Shown here in pieces: positions 1 through 7,750 of a DNA stretch of 64,000 nt. The DNA is from Deltaproteobacteria bacterium (GTDB lineage: Bacteria; Desulfobacterota; Desulfobulbia; Desulfobulbales; Desulfobulbaceae), in contig JAJRQC010000023.1 in assembly GCA_024280455.1 (NCBI GenBank), forward strand, positions 17,774-81,773, in the 5' to 3' direction. A program made the translations under genes and the position numbers. The first letter of the stretch is position 1, and each line of letters begins with the position of its first letter. The notes beneath the pieces were generated by a model. It was not told the origin of the DNA and did no database searches. It saw only the letters and a program-made list of their open reading frames with translations.

Positions 1-2
1 TC

Positions 3-2075
3 ATGTCGATTTTCGTGGTGTTTCTCTTTCTGGCCAGTTTCAGGCAGGTGCTGGTGGTGCTGCTGACCATTCCCCTGGTGTATGCAACAACCGTGGCCCT
101 GATGTGGCTGGTGGGAATTGAGTTCAACGTGGTGACCCTGACCGGTATTATCCTGGCCCTGGGGTTGCTGCTTGATGATGCGGTGGTGGTAATGGAGAAT
201 ATCGAGCGCCATTACCGGGAGCTTGGCCTGGAGATCCATCAGGCAGTCATGGGCGGCACCAGAGAAATTATGTTTGCCGATCTCTCCGGCACGGTTACCA
301 CTATGATCGCCCTAGCCCCGATTCTGTTTGTCGGCGGCTACCCGCAGACCGTGTTCAGGCCCTTGACCGCGACCCTGCTGCTGGCCCTGGCCGCCTCCTA
401 TGTTATTTCAATCACCGCGGTTCCACTGTTGTCACTGAAAATTTTGCAGCTGGATTACCCCCTCTTGCTGCGAACTGAAAATTTTTTTCATCGAGTCACC
501 GGCCGTGCCAACGAGGTCATCCAGCAGTTTTTTGCCTCAGCCGTGACCGCGGCCCTTGACCGGAAAACCGTGGCGGTTTTGTATTTTGTTTTTCTGCTGG
601 CCATGTTTGTGGTCAGCGTCAGAGGGGTTATGCCCATTGTCGGCAGGGAGTTGATGCCGCCCATGGATACCGGCGGTGTTCAGATCAAAATCACAACCGA
701 TCCCAACCTACCCATTGAAGCGAGCAGAAAGATTGTTGAACAGGTCAACCGGATTGTCACGGCAAACGGCAAACTTGACCGGCTTTCCGCAGCCATCGGC
801 AGTGAACCCGGGGTGCTCAGTATCGGCAGTGGATCCGGCACCGACCATATTGCGGTGACGGCCACCTATGTCAACCGCTATGAGCGGGATGAGTCGGTCT
901 GGGATATCGAGCACCGCCTGCGGCCGCAGCTGGCGAAAATCGAAAATGTCAGGAGGCTGGAGGTGGTCGATTTCGGGGCCACGGCTCTGTCCAGTATCCG
1001 GGCCAATATTGATGTCATGCTTTCAAGTGAAGATTTTCAGGATCTGGTCCGGGCCGGTGATCTTGTGGAACAGGCGCTTTATAAAACCCGGGGCGTGGTC
1101 TCGGTGTCACGAACCTGGGATAACGATAAGAGCGTCTACAACCTGGATATCGACCGGGAACGGGCAGCCCTCTACGGCCTGAAAAACGTGGACATCACCT
1201 CACAGCTGCAGGCCCTGCTGCGTGGAGCTCTGGTGAGCAGCTTTCCCGCCGCCAACAGCATTGATTTCGGGGTTCGGGTCTGGCTGCCGGAAGGGCAGCG
1301 TGACCGGATGGAACTGTTGTCCACCATTCTTATCGATACCCCGGCAGGTGAAAAAATTCCGCTCGGGGCATTGGCGTCGATCAGTCGTGATTTTGAGCCC
1401 GGGGTCATCAGCCGCGAAGGGCTCAACTATACGCTTAACGTGTACGGGTTTCGTGAAAAGGCGGCCATCTCCCACATCATGGAAGATTTTGACAGGGCAT
1501 TTGCGGGAACGGTTCTGCCCCCATCGGTGACCATGGAACAGGTGGGTGATATGAAGGAATTCCAGAATTCAGCCGGCCGTATGGTCACAGCCATCGGCTT
1601 TGCCGTTATCTTGATTTTCTTTACCCTGATAGCTTTTTTTGATTCAGTGAAGATCTCCCTGATGATCCTGCTCTCAATTCCTCTGACCATTATCGGGGCG
1701 GCCTGGATCCTGCTGGCGCTCAACTATCACGTCTCCATGCCGGCAATGATGGGGTTCATCCTGCTCTCGGGCATCATCGTCAATAATGCCATTTTGCTGA
1801 TTCATTTTGCCCGGGAAAAGATGGATGAAGGGATGGCCAAGAGAGCGGCCATGCTGGAGAGTATCCGTATCCGTACCCGGCCGGTCCTGATGACCGCCTT
1901 TGCGGTTGCCGCAGGCATGATTCCCGTCGCCCTTGGCTCGGCCATCGGTCTGGAACGGCTGGCTCCGCTCGGGGCAGTGGCCATAGGTGGGTTGCTGGTC
2001 GGGACTTTTCTGACCCTGCTCTTTATTCCACTTATCTTTATCTGGACAACACGGGAGAAGGTTTGTATAGATTAA
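3..2075 (+). CDS. RND-family efflux pump, inner-membrane subunit (5' end outside window)
   Basis: This is the C-terminal two thirds (about 690 residues) of a proton-driven RND transporter of the HAE-1/AcrB type, which exports solutes across the envelope with a membrane-fusion protein and an outer-membrane channel. The gene is cut by the window edge: RND pumps are usually about 1030 residues, so the ATG at 3 is not the true start. Visible features are the TM4 proton-relay motif GLLLDDAVVVMENIERH, a large periplasmic loop (about residues 210-510), and the closing bundle of helices (about 525-685) typical of the second repeat. The Asp-Asp pair in TM4 argues for a drug/organic-solute pump rather than a CzcA-type metal pump, but the substrate cannot be read from sequence. 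The adaptor and OM channel genes would lie to the left. Confidence 0.9.
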   Translation: MSIFVVFLFLASFRQVLVVLLTIPLVYATTVALMWLVGIEFNVVTLTGIILALGLLLDDAVVVMENIERHYRELGLEIHQAVMGGTREIMFADLSGTVTTMIALAPILFVGGYPQTVFRPLTATLLLALAASYVISITAVPLLSLKILQLDYPLLLRTENFFHRVTGRANEVIQQFFASAVTAALDRKTVAVLYFVFLLAMFVVSVRGVMPIVGRELMPPMDTGGVQIKITTDPNLPIEASRKIVEQVNRIVTANGKLDRLSAAIGSEPGVLSIGSGSGTDHIAVTATYVNRYERDESVWDIEHRLRPQLAKIENVRRLEVVDFGATALSSIRANIDVMLSSEDFQDLVRAGDLVEQALYKTRGVVSVSRTWDNDKSVYNLDIDRERAALYGLKNVDITSQLQALLRGALVSSFPAANSIDFGVRVWLPEGQRDRMELLSTILIDTPAGEKIPLGALASISRDFEPGVISREGLNYTLNVYGFREKAAISHIMEDFDRAFAGTVLPPSVTMEQVGDMKEFQNSAGRMVTAIGFAVILIFFTLIAFFDSVKISLMILLSIPLTIIGAAWILLALNYHVSMPAMMGFILLSGIIVNNAILLIHFAREKMDEGMAKRAAMLESIRIRTRPVLMTAFAVAAGMIPVALGSAIGLERLAPLGAVAIGGLLVGTFLTLLFIPLIFIWTTREKVCID

Positions 2076-2155
2076 ATAAAAATAATTTTCATTCTCATTC
2101 CGGATAATGGGAATGAGATCTCATTTTGTACAATTTAAAATTTGGAGTTGGGACA

Positions 2156-2626
2156 ATGATGAAAAAAAGTATTGTACTTGTCGCTGTTTTTGTAATGGCC
2201 TTTACGCTGTCGGTCGGAAACCTTATGGCGCAGGGAGGGAACTCCGGCGCCGGCATGGGGAAGATGAAAAAAACACCGCCTTTTCTGATAACCGGTAAAC
2301 TGCCGCATCTGACCAAGCTTTTGATGCAGCAATGGGACAATCCGCAACTCAATCTCCAGGATGCCCAGAAGAGCAAACTGCTTGTAATCCGGGAAGAGAC
2401 TATCTCCGGTGTCCGCAGGATCGGAGCTGAGCTTGCGCCCCTTGAGCAGCAGGTGGCAGAGGGGATTTTTGCCGGGAAAACGCCGGATGATCTCTCTTCA
2501 GTTGTTGGTAAAATTGCCGAAATGAAGACCGAGGCAACCATGCTCCATCTTCAATGTATCTTTAAGACCAGCGCAATTCTGGATAAACAGCAGCTTGCCT
2601 TTTTACTGAATACGACCAAAAAATAA
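2156..2626 (+). CDS. Exported Spy/CpxP-like small periplasmic protein
   Basis: A protein of about 156 residues with an N-terminal signal peptide (MMKKSIVLVAVFVMAF, cleavage near VGNLMAQ) followed by a helical, charged mature region. The start was placed at the ATG at 2156 because GGAG lies 8 bases upstream; an in-frame ATG at 2126 would add an unlikely pre-signal segment. Two segments, LNLQDAQKSKL and AILDKQQLAFLL, resemble the paired LTxxQ motifs of the Spy/CpxP family of periplasmic chaperones and metal-stress sensors, though neither is a perfect match. It follows the RND pump by 80 bases and could be co-transcribed, fitting an envelope-stress or efflux accessory role. Family assignment is tentative. 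Confidence 0.6.
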   Translation: MMKKSIVLVAVFVMAFTLSVGNLMAQGGNSGAGMGKMKKTPPFLITGKLPHLTKLLMQQWDNPQLNLQDAQKSKLLVIREETISGVRRIGAELAPLEQQVAEGIFAGKTPDDLSSVVGKIAEMKTEATMLHLQCIFKTSAILDKQQLAFLLNTTKK

Positions 2627-2649
2627 AACGTTTCAGATTGTCTGTATTA

Positions 2650-2682
2650 AAACCACCCTCTCGTCCTGATGGTGGTTTCGTT
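2650..2682. terminator. Bidirectional terminator between convergent genes
   Basis: An 8 bp perfect stem AAACCACC / GGTGGTTT with a 13-base loop lies between the stop of the Spy-like gene (+) and the stop of ydbL (-). The A-rich side gives a short U tract on the minus strand and the other arm runs into T-rich sequence on the plus strand. Confidence 0.6.
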
Positions 2683-2692
2683 TCCTTTCCCA

Positions 2693-3016
2693 TTATTTCT
2701 TTTGCCAGCCGCCGTTTACCTTGACGAACTGGCCCGGCGGTGTTTTTTCAATCGCCTTTTTTCCGGCCAGCTGTTCCACCGCCTGCAGGCTGGTTCCGTT
2801 GCGCTGGGCAATTTTTTTATACTGAGCTTTTCGTTTTGTATTAATGGTCTTGACCAGCTGCTGCACTTCAGGGGTTGCCTTGACCGGAGCCAGATACCCC
2901 GTGAGTGTTTCGCCGACCAGTCCCTGGGATTTGGCCGCCTGCAGGTCAAGGGCAAAGGCGGCCTGGCAGGTGATAAGCAGAGCTGTGATCAGAACGAGAA
3001 GTGATTTTTTCATCAT
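2693..3016 (-). CDS. ydbL: YdbL-like periplasmic protein (DUF1318)
   Basis: About 107 residues: a signal peptide (MMKKSLLVLITALLIT, cleavage after AFA) and a mature domain with the DUF1318 pattern, including the segments KGLVGE-like SQGLVGETLTGYL, NTKRKAQYKKIA and PGQFVKVNGGWQKK. The start at 3016 is supported by AAGGTG just upstream; the longer reading frame to 3052 adds a non-signal extension. It is the last gene of a ydbH-ynbE-ydbL operon. In E. coli YdbL is a periplasmic partner that tunes the YdbH-YnbE intermembrane bridge carrying phospholipids to the outer membrane. That function is transferred from the family and the conserved gene order. Confidence 0.85.
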   Translation of the reverse strand: MMKKSLLVLITALLITCQAAFALDLQAAKSQGLVGETLTGYLAPVKATPEVQQLVKTINTKRKAQYKKIAQRNGTSLQAVEQLAGKKAIEKTPPGQFVKVNGGWQKK

Positions 3017-3029
3017 GTTGTTCACCTTG

Positions 3030-3218
3030 TTAAAAGAGTCCACTATCTTCACTCAATACACTATCGAGTTCTTTTTCCACTTTAATCCGAATCTCATGCT
3101 CAATTTTAACATTGAGATTTATAGTGATCGGTTTATCCGGCGCCGTCACCTTGACGGTGGGTGAGCAGGCCGTTAGAGCAAATGAGGTTAAAATAAGAAA
3201 AATCAGGATAAATCGCAT
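3030..3218 (-). CDS. ynbE: YnbE-like outer-membrane lipoprotein
   Basis: A 62-residue lipoprotein: signal sequence MRFILIFLILTSFALTAC with lipobox LTAC, then PTVKVTAPDKPITINLNVKIEHEI and a charged C-terminus. The start at 3218 is chosen because GGGAGAA lies just upstream. In E. coli, YnbE is an outer-membrane lipoprotein whose short beta strand extends the YdbH groove, completing a bridge between the membranes. Here it sits 13 bases upstream of ydbL and about 105 bases downstream of ydbH, the same order as in E. coli. Confidence 0.85.
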   Translation of the reverse strand: MRFILIFLILTSFALTACSPTVKVTAPDKPITINLNVKIEHEIRIKVEKELDSVLSEDSGLF

Positions 3219-3323
3219 GGTCTTCTCCCAGACTAAGGGGTTGTGTTTTACCGCTGTCACGAACATAAAGTGGGGTCACAGGATCATGAAAAGGTAAAGA
3301 TAGGCCGTTGGTGATGACTTTCA

Positions 3324-5804
3324 TCAGTTTTGATACTGCTGCTGCACTTCTTTGTCAATTTCATCGGTCAATGATGTACTATAGCGAAGACTTTTCAACA
3401 GGGAAAGGAGATTTTGTTCTGTATTGATATTGAGGTGGACCGGTCGGTTGGTATCAAGCCTGGGGCTCTTTCCCTCAAGGTGAAGACCGAGCTGCAGCTC
3501 TCCATCAGGAGTGTATTTTACTGTAGCTGAAAGCAGATTATAATGAAATTCTTCCAGGGCCTTGAGCGCATAGCCGGTGAGCGGAAACTCCTTCAGGCCG
3601 TTGTTACCGGCAAGGGTATAGCGGATCAGGCCGCCGGTTCCTGTGTTTTTCAGTTCTCCCCCGTCAATCCGTAGACCGTTGTGGTCGAAAAAAACCGGCA
3701 GGCTTCCTGCAATTTCTCCTTGTACCTCAAGTCCCTTCACCTGCTGGACCGTGATCAGCTGAGCAAGATCAATGTTGTTGAGCCGCACTGTGCTCAGCAC
3801 TTCCGGCTGTTGCGGATCATAAATAAGAAAATCATCGGATACGGTGCCGCCAAAGAGCGAGGCCGACAGCTTGCGGACAGTAATTTTTGGTAAACGGCCA
3901 TGGGGCGAGGGAGTAAAGACGGTTTTCAGGGTAACATCTTTAACGGTGATTCCGGTCTCAACCGTATCTATGGTGATACGACCATCATTGCGTGATTGGA
4001 TGGTCGGCAGGAGCTGGAGATTCTGCCGGACTGCAAGCCCTGAAAAGAGTATTTCTTTGTAGCTGCCTTTTCCCTTTGTTAGTTCAGCCTGCAGAGTAGC
4101 CTGGAGAGGCTGTCCGGGCTGCCGGCTGAGGGAACTCTTGAGTTGCAGCTGACCGCCGGTCAGGTCAAAGGCCGTGGGCCACTGGTCAAGGAGGCTACTC
4201 AGGGGCGTTATTTCGGAAAAGGAAAACGGCTGCTCCGAGTTGACGGTGGCCTGTCCCCGGCCGTTTTTCAGATCGTATGAAAAACGGATGGCCAGGGTCC
4301 CGGGAACCGTTTCCGGTGAAAAGGAGGCTGTTCCTGTAATTTTTCCGGCATCTGCGGTGAGCTCTGTTCTGATATTTTCAATGACAAGACCGTTCTCTTT
4401 GCTCATCAGGCTGATGTGCTGACTGGCCAGATCTGCCTTGAGCTGCAGGTTCTTTTGGGTTCCCGCGAGCTGCTCAATATTGATGGATATCGGAGACGGC
4501 TTAAGGCTGATATCATGTTGCTGTATATTTTTAATGGTCCATTGCCAGCGGGACGGGGCAATATTCCAGGCAAGACCGCTGTTGAGTGCGACTGAAATGT
4601 GAATATTTTTGTTTTGTTCAGGCTGTAGCTCTGTTGCCGACACGGTCAGGGAGCCGGGTTGTATATCGCTCATCCGTACGCGCCACTCGGGTTGTAGATC
4701 CAGAGTTATCTTATTTTTTGAAAGTATCCCCACCATGGCGGGGGCAATTTCGATGGTTTTTATCTTCAGATCCGGTCCCTTAAGTCCGGTGGCGGCAATC
4801 ACTGCCTCAGGGGCGAAACTGAATTGCCAATCGCCTTGTATTTGTTCAAGAATTCCGTCAAGACCAATGGTCAAGGCAGCAATGGATATATTTTCTTTCT
4901 GCAGGTTTAAAATTTCAAGAATTGAGTGGTCATCTATTCGCAGCTTTCCGGTGGCATCCATGCGCCCGTGGAGCGTAATCTTGACCGATGCCGCCCTTGT
5001 GCCTGCAAATTTCCCATGTTGCAGGTTCACGACAAGATCAGCCTTTGGGTCCTTGTTCGGGAATACGGCAAGCGTCCCTGAGAATTTCCCCTCCATTTTC
5101 GGTAAAGGTTTGCTCAGCAGAGAGTTGAGTCGGTCCAGGTGGCCAAGATCCGTCTCTATCTTCGCCCGTATAGGATCATCCTGCAGGTTGAGCCGGGCTG
5201 AAAAAAACGGTTCGGCCTGCCCGGGTTCTTTCAGGTCGAGGTTCCATTGGTTTGAATTTGGAGAGCTCAGGGTAAGGACGAGGTTTTGGTCGTCAAGGCC
5301 AAGAGTACCGAAGAGTTTCTGATTTTTTCTCTCCAGCCTGACGGTCAGTTTCCGCCCTGAAAAGGAATCGGCTGTCGATCCGGTAAAGGTGAGGTGGTGG
5401 ATAGAAAGGTTCCGGAAAGGCAGTCGATGCCTGATCTTTCCAACCTGCGTGAGGATCAGCTCAAGGGTGATGGCAGGCTTTGATGGCGTTTGGTTTGTTG
5501 GTACAAACTCAACCGCAAGAGTGTCAATTGCAATTGTATCCAATCGTTTTTGGGAAAGAATGGCACTGTTCCAGCGGAAAGATCCACCTCGAAGGGAGAT
5601 TGTATAGCCGTTTATGGTACAGTTGACACGAGAAAAAAGGAATTCATTGCGGTTGATTTCAGAAAGCTCCAGCTGAATATCTTTCGCCCCTGCCCGTTGC
5701 AGGATTTGGGTGAACAGATACCTTCCAGCCTGGAGCCGGAAAAAGAAGAGCAGTGCCGTCATCACCGCCAAGGAAAAAATGGAGAGAGCAAAAAAACGTT
5801 TCAT
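3324..5804 (-). CDS. ydbH: YdbH-like AsmA-superfamily intermembrane lipid transport protein
   Basis: A large envelope protein of 826 residues with one N-terminal membrane anchor (about residues 5-23, MKRFFALSIFSLAVMTALLF) and a long periplasmic region of beta-rich repeats. It closes with the conserved YdbH-type region near residues 690-790, including QGEIAGSLPVFFDHNGLRID and TGGLIRYTLAG. Such AsmA/VPS13-like proteins form a hydrophobic groove carrying phospholipids between membranes. The assignment rests on that C-terminal region and on the adjacent ynbE and ydbL genes. The start overlaps a small upstream reading frame by ATGA. The ribosome-binding site is weak, so translation may be coupled to whatever lies upstream. 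Confidence 0.85.
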   Translation of the reverse strand: MKRFFALSIFSLAVMTALLFFFRLQAGRYLFTQILQRAGAKDIQLELSEINRNEFLFSRVNCTINGYTISLRGGSFRWNSAILSQKRLDTIAIDTLAVEFVPTNQTPSKPAITLELILTQVGKIRHRLPFRNLSIHHLTFTGSTADSFSGRKLTVRLERKNQKLFGTLGLDDQNLVLTLSSPNSNQWNLDLKEPGQAEPFFSARLNLQDDPIRAKIETDLGHLDRLNSLLSKPLPKMEGKFSGTLAVFPNKDPKADLVVNLQHGKFAGTRAASVKITLHGRMDATGKLRIDDHSILEILNLQKENISIAALTIGLDGILEQIQGDWQFSFAPEAVIAATGLKGPDLKIKTIEIAPAMVGILSKNKITLDLQPEWRVRMSDIQPGSLTVSATELQPEQNKNIHISVALNSGLAWNIAPSRWQWTIKNIQQHDISLKPSPISINIEQLAGTQKNLQLKADLASQHISLMSKENGLVIENIRTELTADAGKITGTASFSPETVPGTLAIRFSYDLKNGRGQATVNSEQPFSFSEITPLSSLLDQWPTAFDLTGGQLQLKSSLSRQPGQPLQATLQAELTKGKGSYKEILFSGLAVRQNLQLLPTIQSRNDGRITIDTVETGITVKDVTLKTVFTPSPHGRLPKITVRKLSASLFGGTVSDDFLIYDPQQPEVLSTVRLNNIDLAQLITVQQVKGLEVQGEIAGSLPVFFDHNGLRIDGGELKNTGTGGLIRYTLAGNNGLKEFPLTGYALKALEEFHYNLLSATVKYTPDGELQLGLHLEGKSPRLDTNRPVHLNINTEQNLLSLLKSLRYSTSLTDEIDKEVQQQYQN

Positions 5805-5983
5805 CTGGCAGCTGTAGCCCGGTCCTTTTTCCTGAGCCAGTCAGAAGACAACCCGGCTAGCCTGGCCCGTAAAGAGACCCATCCACCCCGGGCCACGACA
5901 TCGGCGACCTGTCCGGCCCACAATTGGTGTACCACTTCAGGCGGTGGGAGAAACAAGAACGATTCGATTTTCCAGTTATTCAA
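5801..5983 (-). CDS. Small reading frame upstream of ydbH, possibly a gene remnant
   Basis: An open frame of about 60 codons whose TGA overlaps the ydbH ATG as ATGA, which often marks a real co-translated gene. It has no ATG (TTG at 5983), no visible ribosome-binding site, and the frame closes just upstream at the edge of a dispersed repeat at 6019. The peptide begins CLNNWKIESFLFLPPPEVV and ends in a basic tail. I do not recognise it. It could be the C-terminal stump of a gene truncated by the repeat. Confidence 0.25.
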   Translation of the reverse strand: MNNWKIESFLFLPPPEVVHQLWAGQVADVVARGGWVSLRARLAGLSSDWLRKKDRATAAR

Positions 5984-6018
5984 ACAGGAGAGAGGTCTTG
6001 GACGATTTGGATATCTTC

Positions 6019-6214
6019 ATAAACCAGCATGGCTGGACCAGGATTTTTAACGTCACAGCCACAACCAAGGATGAAAACAGCCCGAATCAGCGCACTTCGT
6101 GGGCTATTTTCGGATAAACCAGCATGGCTGGACCAGGATTTTTAACGTCACAGCCACAACCAAGGATGAAAATAGCCTGATACGGCATCACTTCGTGGGC
6201 GATTTTCGGATAAA
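6019..6214 (+). repeat. Dispersed repeat family A, two tandem 95 bp units
   Basis: Two near-identical ~95 bp units (6019-6113 and 6114-6209) each begin ATAAACCAGCATGGCTGGAC, whose core CCAGC-ATG-GCTGG is a short hairpin. Each also contains a second hairpin with AGCCC/GGGCT-type arms around GCGCACTTCGT. The same sequence recurs in reverse at 15087-15371 and 28428-28453 and forward at 30962-31040. No coding capacity is seen. The rest of the gap up to 6470 is AT-rich and shows nothing clear. Confidence 0.85.
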
Positions 6215-6469
6215 AGGTATCTAATCTGTTTAATAATAAGTATTCATTATTGATACTGTAAATGCAGAATTTTGTCCAGAATTTTAAGAGCGTACCACGA
6301 AAGTGTTTTTTTCCGATCTGTTGTTTTCAGGCGAATGGATGGCCTTTGCAGAAAAGTTCGTTCTCTCCACCTTGACTTTGTCGATTGATATTGTATACTA
6401 TGGAAATGACACCGGTTTTGTTTGAATTGTGTTAGGGTCCATTGAAAGATTGGTCCCCGGGAGAGTATT

Positions 6470-7729
6470 ATGTCGGAACGGATAGGTTTTATTTCCACCC
6501 GCTTTGCCGGGACTGACGGTGTTTCGCTGGAGTCGGCCAAGTGGGCTGAGGTACTCTGGCAGGACAAGCATGTCAGTTACTGGTATGCGGGGATACTTGA
6601 CCGTGAACGCGGCGTTTCCATGTGTGTGCCCGAGGCCTACTTCGGGCACCCGGAAAACAAATGGGTCAACGAGCGGGTCTGGGGGCATAACCACCGGGCC
6701 CGTGATGTTTCCCGCCGTATCCATGATCTGGCCGAATATCTGAAAGGAACCCTCTATGAATTCGTTCACCGTTTCGATATCTCTATTCTCGTTATCCAGA
6801 ATGCGCTGACTATCCCCATGCATCTGCCGCTGGGGGTGGCGTTGACCGAATTTCTGTCCGAGACCATGATGCCGGTCATCGCCCATCACCATGACTTTTA
6901 CTGGGAACGAAGCCGTTTTCAGGTCAACAATGTCCCTGATTTTCTTGATATGGCCTTTCCGCCCAGGGATAATCAGCTCCAGCATGTGGTCATCAATCAG
7001 GCGGCCAGGGAAGAGCTGGCCCTGCGCAAGGGTATTTCTTCCATTCTGGTGCCCAATGTCTTTGACTTTGAACGCCCCCCCGGCAAGCCCGATGATTACG
7101 GCGCGGACATCCGCCTGGAAATGGGTCTGACCCCTGAAGATAAACTCATCCTGCAGCCGACCCGTATTGTGCCGCGCAAGGGGATCGAGCACAGTATCAG
7201 CCTGGTCCAGCGCTTGAATGATCCCCGCTGTAAACTGGTGATTTCCCATGCCGCCGGTGACGAGGGCAATGATTATCCCGAGCAGATGGCGGAGCTGGCC
7301 CAGTCCGCAGGGGTCGATCTGCGGTTTTTCGGTGACCGGGTAGGGGACCGCAGGCATATCAACGGCGATGGAAAGAAAATCTATGTCCTCCATGACCTTT
7401 ATCCCCATGCGGATCTGGTTATGTACCCCAGCATCTATGAAGGGTTCGGTAATGCCCTGCTTGAGGCCTTTTATTTCAAGGTGCCGATCATTGTCAACCG
7501 CTATCCGGTCTGGGTACGCGATATTGAACCCAAGGGGTTCCAGGTCCCGGTGATGGACGGTTTCATCAATCGGCAGATTGTTGCCGAGGCCCACCGGCTG
7601 CTTGATGATGACCTGTATCGTCGGCAGATGGTGGAACATAACTTTGAGATGGGACGGAAGTATTACGGCTACCCGGCCCTGCACTACTGCCTGCAGGTGT
7701 TACTCAATAATATCAAAAACGGCTTGTAA
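6470..7729 (+). CDS. GT4-family glycosyltransferase (possible mannosyl/glucosyl-glycerate synthase)
   Basis: A 419-residue retaining glycosyltransferase with a GT-B fold. The start follows GGGAGAG. An N-terminal Rossmann segment opens with IGFISTRFAGTDGVSLES; the sugar-nucleotide half has LQPTRIVPRKGIEHSI and the family motif SIYEGFGNALLEAFY (E...E pattern near residue 325). The next gene follows after 21 bases, so the two probably form an operon. The neighbourhood (GH13_18 phosphorylase, GpgS-like enzyme, mannose-6-phosphate-isomerase cupin, HAD phosphatase) suggests a role in making glucosylglycerate or mannosylglucosylglycerate, compatible solutes for salt or heat stress. The donor sugar cannot be read from sequence; trehalose- or sucrose-type synthases are alternatives. 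Confidence 0.75.
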   Translation: MSERIGFISTRFAGTDGVSLESAKWAEVLWQDKHVSYWYAGILDRERGVSMCVPEAYFGHPENKWVNERVWGHNHRARDVSRRIHDLAEYLKGTLYEFVHRFDISILVIQNALTIPMHLPLGVALTEFLSETMMPVIAHHHDFYWERSRFQVNNVPDFLDMAFPPRDNQLQHVVINQAAREELALRKGISSILVPNVFDFERPPGKPDDYGADIRLEMGLTPEDKLILQPTRIVPRKGIEHSISLVQRLNDPRCKLVISHAAGDEGNDYPEQMAELAQSAGVDLRFFGDRVGDRRHINGDGKKIYVLHDLYPHADLVMYPSIYEGFGNALLEAFYFKVPIIVNRYPVWVRDIEPKGFQVPVMDGFINRQIVAEAHRLLDDDLYRRQMVEHNFEMGRKYYGYPALHYCLQVLLNNIKNGL

Positions 7730-7750
7730 TCAGGTAGATCAGAGGAAGCT

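Noticed and set aside
5490..6050. Long plus-strand open frames overlapping ydbH
   Set aside because: They are antisense shadows of a clear gene, with no ribosome-binding site or motif, and run into repeat sequence.
6019..6214. 95 bp tandem units considered as CRISPR or integron attC
   Set aside because: No regular repeat-spacer pattern, and no paired 7 bp attC cores were found.
6398..7684. 428-codon minus-strand open frame opposite the GT4 gene
   Set aside because: The plus-strand frame has full GT4 motifs and a ribosome-binding site; the antisense frame reflects GC-rich third positions.
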